This document shows, piece by piece, positions 36,929 through 48,065 of a stretch of DNA of 64,000 nt. The stretch is from Stenogyne calaminthoides. Its lineage: Eukaryota > Streptophyta > Magnoliopsida > Lamiales > Lamiaceae. The notes under the pieces were generated by a model that saw only the letters and a list, made by a program, of their open reading frames with translations, made no database searches and was not told the origin of the DNA. Location of the stretch: assembly GCA_037126765.1 (NCBI GenBank), contig JBBCBC010000022.1, positions 21,109,758-21,173,757 on the forward strand. The letters run 5' to 3'. Positions within the stretch are counted from its first letter, which is position 1. Each line of letters begins with the position of its first letter. The position numbers and the translations under genes were made by a program.

Positions 36929-39900
36929 ATGGCCTCAACCTTGTACGAGAGATTAGCCATAACCAATAAGCCATGGTACGAGTTCACTTCTCACTTGAGA
37001 GCACAACCAACTCAAAGCCCAAAGAGGAGGCTCTGCCATATGATCCGACTGGCTAAACTCACCCATCTAGTCGCAAGCCGACCAGACCAGGAGTTCGCAA
37101 AGGAGGTAATCGAATTCATCTACAATTTGAAAATAGATGAAGAAGATTACCGTATCTCATCTAGAGCACTCATCAAAATACGTCGATTTTGAGAGGGAGT
37201 TGTGCATTATCCCGAAAAATCTGAATGATGTATTTGAGTTATGTGATAGAGGAGAGGATCTGCGATGTATATGTCTGTAAAAGAGGGGAGTACCTAGATA
37301 GGATTCTTTGAGAATCTGTGAAGTTTGAGGCAACTTTGAATAAGAAGCACCTAAAGCCACAATATCGTGTGCTGATGGATATTGTGAGCAAGAGCGTCAT
37401 GAGTCTTGCGGGGAGTTTTGAACAGATTAGTACCCCGAAGCTCAGATTGATGGCGGCGATCGAGGCATCTCCCACCACCGACTTCAACCGGGCTGAAATT
37501 CTTAGTCCAGATGGTGTCGGAGCAAGCCAAGATCATAAAAAGAGTCAATGGGGAAATCACGATGAAAGGCAAGATCCACCATGCCACCAAAATTACCTAT
37601 ATTTTGGAGATGTGCAGAGAGGAGGAGGATATCTTCGCCAACTCAACCCCATTCCCTAAATCCAAAATTCTCTTCAAGACCTTCTTTGTGGAAGAAGGTG
37701 TCATACGAGGGAAAAGAGAAAAGAAGGTAGAATCACCTTCTCTTGGCCGGGCCGAGAAAGAGACCCAACAAACCGAAGGTTCATTGGAGGCAAAAATGGA
37801 GCAAGCGAGCAAAACCGATGAGGCGTAAGAACCTCGCCCAAAGCGCCAGAAGATTGGTGGTTCTCACCGACGATGGTAGCAAAGGATTCCGAGGAGAGAC
37901 AACCCGAGGGCCAAACCGCCAGAGTTCACCATTACAAGTAATCGGCTCAGTTAGCTCAAGGACACAGGATCGGGATCGAGGAGAGTGTCTTCTCGAGGTG
38001 CTCGAGACATCACTACCGTATAAAATTTCTCAGAAATTTTTAAAGGAGCTCGAGACCTCGAGAGATGCCTACCTCAGATGCGCGCAGTTCGGGATCAAGA
38101 GCCAACCTGAGTCGATCCGAAGATGTGCAGCTCGACCGACGAGCCAACCTGGATTCACATCGAGGAAATGCCACTGGCCTCAAACCACTTTCGATGCAAA
38201 CCGAGGACCGAATGCACAAGCTTCGATACTATTGAGGCTCGGGAGCAAAATGTACTCGATGAGCTCCCGAGTGACCTAATGCTTGATCCCTTAGCCAAGC
38301 TTCTATCGAACCGAGAGCCCGAGGATGGAAAGCGGCGAAGAAAGAAGGCGCGAGTGGAGGAGCAAGGGGGAACGGTTCATCCTTGACCGATACCCCGAGC
38401 TCGGCCATACCCCGATCCGATCCGCAAGATATATTCTTCAAATTAAGGACGATAAAAGTGTATATCCTCAATCGACTCTTCCCGAGATGCTTGATATTGC
38501 TACATTCAGAGGGGAAGACTGGTGGAATGAGGAGACAGCCTTCCTGACCGACTTCTCAGGGTTCAGAAGGACAAAGCTCAGGATGAAAAATTCCGATTTT
38601 GATGAGCTAGTTCAGAGGAAGCTAGCTGAGAAGAAAGCAACCGAGGTTGAGGCCGAGCAAATGGAGACAAATCCAAAGATGGAGACGGGGACCAACGGGG
38701 AGATCTTGAGGATCGGGATCTCAAACAGAAAAAGAGACTTCATGGTGATCAACCTCGATCGAAGCTAGCACTCTTCAGGTACCTTTTGGCACTATTGATA
38801 ATTATGCCAGAGTTACTGAAAGTACTATCTTTAATTCTCGAAATGTCGATAATCGATCGAGGCTCAGTGGAGACGGGAGCTCGGGATGATCAAACGGCCT
38901 GAGAAGGTGCGAGAAATTCACGAGATTGATCTCACTCCCGTCATGGAAAAACTTGAGAAGATTGAGCCAATGTCGATCAAACTTACTCGAGATGGAAGCA
39001 ACGTTGGCCCAATCAAGCTCGGACAATGGAAGGACTTAGCCATTCTTGAACCGTGCGGATACAAAACACTCGACCACTCGGATGACCTCCATGGAAAAAA
39101 TTTGAATGTAAAAATTTGGAGGAGTCAACACGAGTTAAGTCTTTGAAATGAAACAAAAGCACCGAGTCAATTGAATTTCTAGAGGTGAAACCGACAGAAA
39201 AAATGAACCGATCAAATCTCATTGTTGAGGAAATGAGCTCGGTGCTCATGACCAAGATGATGAGAGATGCTTAAAGATGCTCTCTCTCGCCGGTTGCCCA
39301 CATATCTCGAAGAACTATGCTCGCGGGCTAAAAACCACATTAGGAGAATGGAAGATGAGCAAGATCAGCCAGCGTAAGAGATCCATTGTGTAAGCAAAGA
39401 ACGATTATCACATGGACCTGACTCTCTCCGGACTTCTTCCAAACTACGGTGCCAAGAAGGGGAAAGGAAGGTCGAGACCTCAGGAAGTTCATGGCACGTA
39501 CTTTGGAAAAGAAGGCTCAGAAAGATGCTGAAATGTACAATCTAGCCCAAGCCTTTAAAGAAGTCGATGCTACTGAGAAGTTAAAATTTGCTCAAGTAGA
39601 AAGCTCGTCTACATTCGAAGTTTTCGAGCAAACCAAGCTTGAGGTTGCAAGAGAGAAACCGAAAAGCTAGAGCAAAGGTTGGAACAAGCCAGTCGGGCCG
39701 AATCGCCTATGAAGAGGAAAGCCTTGGGCGTTGTTCAACTATGAAGAAGCGCGTGCGAAGGCTTCTAAGCCAATCCAGAGAAAGTTGGTTCTGGATGATG
39801 AAGATGCAGAGAAATCTGAGTCTCAACCTCGGAAGAAAGTCTTCAACACCAAAGAGGCTCTGATGACACTCCAAAAAGAACAAGCTAAGAAAGCCGCCGC

Positions 39901-40437
39901 GGGCCAGGGAACTTCGTGATCAAAAAGAAGATAGCGAAGAGCGTAAACGCGAAGGAGTGACTTGAAAAGTTTAAAGCAAGAGGAAGGAACATCGAAAGTT
40001 ACCAAGTGGCCCCATGTTAATAAATGGATGCCCATTAAACTCAGCGACATGTGGGAAGAAGTGAAGAGAACCTTCTGGTTCAATTATGATGTTCTCAGGG
40101 AATGGAGAGGGGAAGGCTCAGATCAGAACGAAGCTTTCATTGAATATCTTCTCACATTTTATCCAAAATATCTACAAAGCTGGATTAATCTTGCGGATGA
40201 AGGTGGGGTACAGATAGTAGCCCCCAGTCCATATTCCTATCCTCCTCCGAGACTTGGTAATGGCTTGGTAAATGAAAAGGCCATTACGCAAGAAATTGCT
40301 TCAAGATCTACCGGGTCGATTGGCCCTAACTGGAAACTTGATCCGGACATCATCGGAGAAAGAAATGAAATTTGAAGAAGATTCTTCGGAATGTTTGATC
40401 TGGAAGTGCTTAAACGATGAAATCGAAAAATGAAGTA
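36929..40437 (+). pseudogene. E2 accessory ORF downstream of pol, frame-damaged
   Basis: Starts MASTLYERLAITNKPWYEF and aligns along its length with the better-preserved E1 copy at 44030-47596. Recognisable blocks are LTHLVASRPDQE, the PKLRLMAAIEASPTTDF block, MWEEVKRTFWF and EYLLTFYPKYLQSWINL. Many shifts. See the E1 entry for the domain description. Confidence 0.65.
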
Positions 40438-40791
40438 AAAGAAAGAGTAAGATCAAGAGCGAATCAAGACTAAAAAAACTGAAGACTCAGAAGATTTTGT
40501 ATTCTTTAAATTTTTGTCTTTTTGATTTTGTTTGATAAATTCATTGTAATCTGTAATTGTACACTTATCATCAATGAAGATTTATCATTATGCTCAAAAG
40601 ATAATATCTCATTATCTTATTTTACATGTCTTTATATTTGATATGCCTGATTACTGATTGTTTGGTGATGAAATTGTTGAGAGATTCATTGCTGAAGCAA
40701 TTGTTGAGAGACATAACCAATCTTGTAATAGGATAAACTGAAACCTGAGTATAGGTTATATGTCTGTAACAAGATAGGTTTTGGCATCATC

Positions 40792-40804
40792 AAAAATGGG
40801 GAAA
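40792..40804 (+). promoter_or_regulatory. E2 polypurine tract
   Basis: aaaaatggggaaa immediately before the 3' LTR. E1 has aaaaagggggaaa at the same place. Confidence 0.7.
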
Positions 40805-40805
40805 T

Positions 40806-42900
40806 TGTTGGGAGATGAATTTAAAGATTATATGATTTTGATTAAGATCCCAAAACCCCTGAGTATGACATGTTCAGGAATGATCTTGATAGAGGAGTCA
40901 GGATTCAGTTTTAGAGTATTCAGGATGATATCTGAAAAATGTATAGTCAGCAGATATAGTTCAGGATAGGTTCTGAAGACTCTGAAGAACTCAGTATGTT
41001 TTCAAGATCTTGAAGTTTGAAGATGAAATGAAGTCTCTGAAGACTTCAAGATGAAATCGAGGCCAAGACTTAGCACTAAGACTCAAGATATCGGTCAATT
41101 ATAAATCTAAAGACTCGAGAAGACCACGAAGACTCGGAAGACTCGAAGACTCGAAGACTCGAGAAGACCTCAAGACTCGGAAGACTCAAGACTAAAAAGA
41201 CTCGTAAGACTCGAAGACCCTCAAGACTCGTAAGACTCAAAACGCAAGATCAAGATCGAAAGTAACTTAAAGATCAAGAATATCGAAGCACATTAATTAA
41301 TGAAGAACTCAAGAATGCATCAATGCTCAAGATGAACTCGAATGTTCCGAGGCATCAATATATCTATCCAAGGATGCAATATCGAGAGAAATGCGACACC
41401 CTAGAAAGATAGATATCGCCAAGACATTCAAATGCGCATAAAAGGAACTAAGTCAAGTGTTGTTAAGGTTATATCAAACTCGTAGTTTGTAACCAAAAGA
41501 GCCGTTGAAGGTGTCTTTTTTTCATCAAGACAAAAGTCAAAAAGAGGAAGACGACATCGCATTCATATCTTAATCGACAAAGGATGAAAGTCACGAAAAA
41601 GATGTCGATGTGTACGAAAGTTCCAGACGCAAAAAGTGAAGACCGGCTACATGAAAAGGCTATTGCTTAAAACGTGTTGGGAGTTTCAAATCCTAAATAT
41701 AGCCGTTTCTCACACCATAAGAGGGAACTCACGAAGCTATCTCTCCAAGCGGATAGTTTTCAAGAGTGACCTTGGTGTATGCCTATAAATCTTTGGTGAC
41801 CCTCTACTTTGTAAGGTTACGAGAAATTTATACATAACTCAAGAGCTCAAACTTATTCTTAAAAAAAGTTAAAGCACTCAAAATACCTTGAATTTCCCAA
41901 GTGCTTCTATATTGAAGAGAGCTCACTTTACTAAGCCTAGCTTGATAAGATTTATCAAAGCTTAGTCGAGATATCCTAACCCTTTGCATTGTGCTTCATT
42001 GTAAAGGATATCTCATCCTAGTTGGAAACCAACCAAGAAACCCCAAACCCTTGAGAAGGTAGTTGGAGTGTGTTTGTTGGTGAGTAGAGTTGTAAAGAGT
42101 TAGTAAACTACGCGGAGTAGTCGAAAAACTCTAGAGGAGAAGTTTAGTAAGCTACTGAGGTAGTCCGAAAGCTTGTGTGTGATTGAGTAAGTAAACTACG
42201 GAGGTAGTAAAAAACTCAAGGTCGGGTTGAGTAAGTAAACTACGTGGAGTAGTCGTAAAAACTCGTACGAAGTTGAGTAAGTAAACACGGAGGTAGTCGT
42301 AAAGCTCGAAGTTGATAGTGAATTTCTCTCAAGAGTCGGGAGAGTGGATGTAGGAGCTTGAGTCTCTCGAACCACTATAACCGCTTGTGTTCTTTATTGC
42401 TTTCCTTATCTCAGGCTTAACTGTTGTATTAACTTGATTTTACGAAAGCATACTTTTTCAATCGATATTGATTTGGAATCAATCATTTTGAAGTTGCATA
42501 AGTGAATCACAACCTAATCACTATTTCATAAGGGGAAGGTTTTTCAAACAAAGCTTAAAACGAGTATAAATTAAGGGCCAACCATTCATACTAATCGAGT
42601 AGCTAGAATAGATAGTTACCAAATCGAACTCTCTTCTCGAGGATTCAAGAAGTTAGTTATCGATCCAAGCAACTCGGGATCTCTCGACACTCGAGGACTC
42701 GGTTGGGATTATTCGAGGTATCAAAGCATTTCAGATCCTTTGTCTCGATGAGACTTTGACTCAGAGTGATCTGTGCTTCTCGAACCTAACCGAGGATTAT
42801 CGACCCAAAGCCGACCTCGATAAAAAAAAGTTTTAAAAATCTTGAACACGTGTATTCCCCCATACACGCGTGTAAGACTCGATTTTCACCGGGACCAACA
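40806..42900 (+). repeat. E2 3' LTR
   Basis: Pairs with 28225-30326 (shared start variants). TG to CA. From about 40990 on, CTGAAG units of the 5' LTR appear as cgaag or tcaag, so the GAAGACTCAG array is degraded in a context-specific way. Confidence 0.9.
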
Positions 42901-43345
42901 TAGAGGATTATGGTATCCGGTGATGATAACCTTGAATTAGCGGGTTACTCGAGATGTCGATTATGGAGGTTGCGAGAATTGATGCGAAGTCCACTACAGG
43001 AACTTGTCAATTTCTAGGAAGTATGGTGATATCTTGGTTTTGAAGAAAGCGGACCTCGATTAACCAAACTCTGAAGGTGAATAAATGGTGCAGGAAGTCA
43101 GCTGTGCTTTCGATTCTTTGGCTCGGACAACAATTAAGGGATTATAAAGTTGTAGCCAATGAAGTACCAATATTTTGTGACAATAATAGTGCCATTGCTA
43201 TTTCACAAAATCCATTATTACACACCGGATGCAAGCATGTGGATATCGGACATCACTTCATCGGAGATCATGTCGAGAAGAAGGACATAAGGATGGAGAA
43301 AATTCATCTTGATAAGCGAGAGAGTTGATATCTTGACTAAACCTT
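42901..43345 (+). pseudogene. E1 RNase H fragment downstream of E2
   Basis: Continues the RNase H frame cut at 28224 (RGLWYP after the target duplication). It then shows ILWLGQQLRDYKV, VPIFCDNNSAIAISQNP and HTGCKHVDIGHHFI, the conserved C-terminal RNase H of Copia pol. Shifted in places. Confidence 0.8.
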
Positions 43346-44029
43346 TGGGGTGAATCAAGATTTCGGAACTTTCGGTTGAATTAGGGATGTTAGATCGGTG
43401 TATAGAGTAAAAAATCGAAAAATTGAAGGTTTTCGGATGCATGAAGTTTTCGAGAATTCTCGAGAAGCTCGAATAAAATGGAAATCTTGAATCGAGTCTC
43501 GAAACTCAGTTCTTGAAGGTCATTGATCGGGATTATCTTGAACCCAATCAAGATTTTCGATATTATCTTGACATTTTATCAAGGTCGAAGACTTTCAAGA
43601 AGACCGATAGAGAGAGAAATTAGTCAAGAAGTAATGACTCATGCGACTCATTTATTGCTTAAGAGGAGCTCAGTAATCATTTGCAATAAATACAAAACAC
43701 CTAAGGAATGTTTTGGGCGGGATCGTTTGAAATTCCGAAGAAGGTCAACAGTCATTTAATGCTCTGTTACATTAATGACCAATAAGGATCAATTGGCGGC
43801 TTACTTTTCGGAGATCGTCTGTTCGTATACCCGATTAATCAGCGATTAATCTTAATCGTTGCTTTTCACCTAACCAACGCGGTTCCCCACGATCTCAAAG
43901 CTATATATTCCCAAAGAAGCCATTCAAGCCAAAATTTTATCAAACCCTTCGTTCCCAAAATCCTCTGCGAAAAATCCCCTTTGCCCAGAAAATCCTAAAC
44001 CCTAAATCTTCAAATCTTCAATCTCTAAA
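43346..44029 (+). promoter_or_regulatory. E1 spacer with internal TATA/telobox leader
   Basis: tatatatt at 43902-43909, telobox aaaccctaaa at 43997-44006 and ATG at 44030. Non-coding. Position and composition suggest an internal promoter for the accessory ORF; this is inferred. Confidence 0.4.
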
Positions 44030-47000
44030 ATGGACCCAACCTTGTTCTAGAGATTAGCCGAAACAAACAAGCCTTGGCACGAGTTCATTGTCTCACTCGA
44101 TAGCACAACCAACTCAAAGCCAGAAGAGGAGGCTCTGCATATGATTCGACTGGCTAAACTCACCCATCTAGTCGCAAGCCGACCAGACCAGGAGTACGCG
44201 AAAGAGGTAATCGAGTTCCTCTATAATCTAGAGATAGATGAAGAGGATGGTTTACATTCTAAGATTACTGTATCACATTTAGAGCAATCATCCAAATACA
44301 TCGATTTTGAGAGGAAATTGTACATAATTCCAAAGAATTTAAATGATGTTTTTGAGCTCTGTGATAGAGGAGAGGATCCTGCTATGTATATATTGGGTAG
44401 AGAGCAGGAGTATTTAGATAGGATTGCTGAGAATCCTGTGGAATTTGAGGCTACACTGCATAACAGGCATTTGAAGCCACAATATAAAGTGCTGATGGAT
44501 ATTGTGAGCAAATGCATCATGAGTCTTGCGGGGAGTTTTGAGCAGATCAGTACCCCGAAGCTCAGATTGATGGCGGCGATCGAGGCCTCACCCACCACCG
44601 ACTTCAACTGGCTGAAATTTTTGATTCAGACGGTGAGTGAGCAGACCAAAGTTTTGAAGAAGGTTGACGGGGCGATCTCAATAAAAGGCAAGATCCACCA
44701 TGCAACCAAAATAGCTTATATTTTGGAGATGTGCAGAGAGGAGGAGGATATCTTCGCCAATTCGACCCCATTCCCTAAGTCCAAGCTGCTCTTCAAGCCC
44801 ATTCTTTGTGAAGAAGAAAGCCATCGAGGGAAGAAAGAAAAAGAAAGCGAGAATCACCTAAAGTCTGGGCTTTGAAGAGACCCAACAAACCAGGGGGAAG
44901 GTTTGTTGGAGGCAAAGAAGGAGCAGGGTATAAAAATGATGAAGCAGAAGAACCTTGCCCCAAAGCGCAGAAGATTGGTGGTTCTCACCGATGAAGATGG
45001 CAGTGATTCTGAAGAGATTCAACCTGAGGGCCAAACCGCTCAGAATTTGCCATTGCAAGGTTTGGCTAAGGTTATCTCTAAGGCCTGTGACCGCACCGAG
45101 GAATGTGTCTTTTTCGAGGTGCTTGAGACATCGCTCAGTTCAGATAAAATTTCTCAGGAAATTTTTAAAGGAGCTCAGGCCTTAGAGATTCCTACCATAG
45201 ATGTGCCGGCTCAGGCAGAGGAGCCAACTCAGAGTCGATTTGAAGATGTGCAGGCTCGATCAAGAGCCAACTCGCACTAACTGAGGATATGCCACCAGCC
45301 CTCGTGAACCCACTCGATGCAACCGAGGACCCGACAGACATTCAGATGTTACGGAGACTCAGAGCGTAATATTCTTGATGAGTTTCGAAAGTGATCTATC
45401 GCTTGATCCTCACCGATGCTTCCAACCGGAACCAGAGCCGAGATGGAAGAAGGGAGAAGTCAAGAAGGCGAGTGGAGTAGCAAGGGGAACGGTTCATTCG
45501 ACTGGCTACCCCGAAGCTCAAATTATACCCCGATCCGCAAGATGTCTTCTTCAGGTTAAGGTTGACTGTGTTCATCCTCAACCAAACTCTTCCAGAGATG
45601 CTTGGCATTGCTGCATTCAGAGGGGAAGACTGGTGGAATGAGGAGACAGCCTTCCTGACTGACTTCTCAGGGTTCAGGAGGACAAAGCTCGGGATGAAAA
45701 ACTCCGATTTTGATGAGCCGGGTTCGAGGAGGAAGATAGCCGAGAGGAGAGTTCTTGGGTTGGTGCCCCTAGAAGCCGGAGACAAATCTCAAGATGGAGA
45801 TGGGGACCAACAGGGAGATGCTGAGGATCAGTCTCAGATGGAGAAGGAAACTTCTCGTGCTGATCAACCTGAAATCGGTCAACCTCAGACTGAAGCTATC
45901 ACTCTTCAGGTACCTTTTGGCACTATTAACAATTATGCCAAAGTTACTGAAAGTTCTATCTTTAATTCTGAATTGTTCGATGTACGATCGAGGCTCGATT
46001 GGATCTTTGGAGCTCGAGGATAAAGCTGAAGCTCAGGATGATCAAACAGCACAGAAGGTGCAGAAGGTTCCTGAGATTGACCTCACTCCCTTGGTGGAAA
46101 AACTTGAGAAGGTTGAGCCAATGATGATCAAGATCACTCAGATGGAAGAGACATTGGCCAGCCAAGCTCAAAAAATGGAGAATCTAAGTCACTCTTCAGA
46201 GCTGGTGCAAATCCAAAACACTCTGACCTCACAGATGACCTCCATGGAAGAAAAGCTGAATGAAAAGCTGGAGGGAGTCAAGGCTGAGTTGAGTGCTAAA
46301 CTAAAACAAAAGCACCAGGAGAGAACTGAATTCCTAGAGGTAAAATTGGCAGAGAGGAATGAAGTGATGATCAAATCTGCTGTTGAGGAAATGAGCTCAG
46401 TGCTCATGACCAAGATGACAGAGATGCTTAAGGAGGCTCTCTCTGGCCAGTTTGCCCATATCTATGAAGAACTCTCGGTGGCTAAGAACCACCTCAGGAG
46501 GATGGAAGACAAACAAGATCAGATAGCAGGAGAGGTGCGCTGTGTGAGCAAAGAGCAATATCACATGGACACAGCACTCTCCAGACTTCTTCCAAATTAC
46601 GGTGCCAAGAAGGGGGAAAAGGAAGGTGAAGACCTCAGGAAGTTCATGGCACGTACTTTGGAGAAAAAGGCTCAAAAGGATGCTGAAATGTATAACCTAT
46701 CCAAAGCCTTGAAAGAAGTTGAAGCTACTGACAAGCTGAAGTTCACTCAGGTGGAGAAGCCTATCTACACTCGAGTTTCTGAGGAAACCATGCTTGATAT
46801 TGCAAGAGAGAAGCTGAGTGCTAGAGCTAAGGTTGGAACAAGCCAGGCTGCTGCTGAATTGCCTATGAAGAGGAAAGCCTTGGGCATTGTTCAACCTGAG
46901 AGCAAGGCTGCGAAGGCTTCTAAGCCAATACAGAGAAAGCTGATTCTGGATGATGAAGGAACTGAAGAGTCTGCAGAACAGCAGAAGAAGAAAGTCTTCA

Positions 47001-47596
47001 ACACAAGAGATGCTCTGAAGACACTCCAGGTAGAACAGGCTAAGAAAGCAGCTGCTTCAGTCTCAGGCGTGCCTATGATCAGGAAGAAGACTGAAGAAGA
47101 GCTGAAGCGAAGGAGTGGATTCAAGAAGTTTGCGAGCAAAAGGAGAGAGACATCAAAAGCACTGAAGTGGCCACACGTTGACAAATGGATGCCTATCAAG
47201 CTCAACGATATGTGGGAAGAAGTCAAGAGAACCTTCTGGTTCTATTATGATGTGCTCAGGGAGTGGAGAGGGGAAAGCTCAGATCAGAATGAAGCATTCA
47301 TTGAATATTTCCTAACCTTCTATCCAAAATATCTCCAAAGCTGGATTAACCTTGCAGATGAAGGAGAGGTGCAGATAGTAGCCCCCGATCCATATACCTA
47401 CCCTCCTCCAAGACTTGATAATGGTTTGGTGAATGAGAAGGCCATTACTCAAGAAATTGCTCAGTATGCTGGTCAGTTGGGTTTAACAGGAAACAGTCCG
47501 GATATCATCAAGGAGAGGAATGAACTGAAGAAGATATTTTTCGGAATGTTCAACCTGGAGGTGCCCGCTGATGAAGTTGAAGATGAAGCAAACTAA
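44030..47596 (+). pseudogene. E1 accessory ORF: plant transposon-associated helical domain plus coiled coil
   Basis: About 1190 codons from ATG 44030 (MDPTLF, then an in-frame TAG) to TAA 47594-47596. The open part 44141-44875 is an all-helical domain with LTHLVASRPDQEYAKEVIEF, DVFELCDRGEDPAMY and DFNWLKFLI. It resembles the putative plant transposon protein domain found beside Copia and Gypsy pol genes (recognised by pattern only). The part 45794-47596 is open for 600 codons: a coiled coil (KLEKVEPMMIKITQMEETLA and following), a basic linker, then a compact C-terminal block (MWEEVKRTFWFYYDVLREW, FYPKYLQSWINL, YTYPPPRL). No signal peptide or membrane segment is seen, so it does not look like an env-type protein. 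It occupies the slot between RNase H and the 3' LTR where some Sireviruses carry an extra ORF. Function unknown. Confidence 0.65.
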
Positions 47597-48051
47597 AGAG
47601 CAGAAGACTGAAGAGCCAAATCTGAAGACTAAAGACTGAAGACTCTGAAGATTCTTGTATCTTTAAATTTTTGTCTTTTTGATTTTGTTGATAAATTTCA
47701 TTGTAATCTGTAACAGTATACTCATCATCAATGAAAATTTATCATTTATGCTCACAAGATAATATCTCATTATCTTATTTACATGTCTTTTTATTTTGAT
47801 ATGCTGAATGAATGTCTCTGAACTGATTGTGTGTTGATAAAGGGAAATTGTTTAAGTATTTGGTGATGAACTATTTAAGAAGATTCATTACTGAAGAAAT
47901 TGTTGAATGTTTAATTGTTGGGAGATTCTCTAAAAGTGTTGGGAGATTCTCTGATTTAAATTGTTGGGAGACATAACCAATCTTGTAATAGGATAAACTG
48001 AAACCTGAGTATAGGTTATATGTTTGTAACAAGATAGGTTTTGGCATCATC
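47597..48051 (+). other. E1 3' untranslated interior
   Basis: Non-coding. Contains three copies of ttgggaga(t/c) preceded by TGT (about 47938-47970), echoing the LTR start TGTTGGGAGAT about 100-130 bp ahead of the real LTR. Confidence 0.45.
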
Positions 48052-48064
48052 AAAAAGGGGGAAA
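48052..48064 (+). promoter_or_regulatory. E1 polypurine tract
   Basis: aaaaagggggaaa directly before the 3' LTR. Confidence 0.75.
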
Positions 48065-48065
48065 T

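Larger units (their letters stand above)
28225..42900 (+). mobile_element. Inner Sirevirus-like Copia element (E2), nearly complete, nested in E1
   Basis: LTRs 28225-30326 and 40806-42900. The duplication tagag lies at 28220-28224 and 42901-42905, and the E1 RNase H frame continues immediately after it. 14,676 bp. Same family as E1. Carries gag-pol and the accessory ORF, all frame-damaged. Confidence 0.93.

Noticed and set aside
28225..42900. CRISPR array or satellite suggested by many similar repeats
   Set aside because: The repeats are LTRs and their internal tandem units; spacing is irregular and the genome is eukaryotic.
20644..43345. Frameshifts in gag-pol as ordinary mutational decay
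   Set aside because: Not rejected outright, but most fall on CAG/CTG positions intact in the other copy, so decay alone is a poor explanation.
36929..47596. Host gene between retrotransposons
   Set aside because: Both copies sit at the same place in two members of one Copia family, between RNase H and the polypurine tract, so the ORF belongs to the element.
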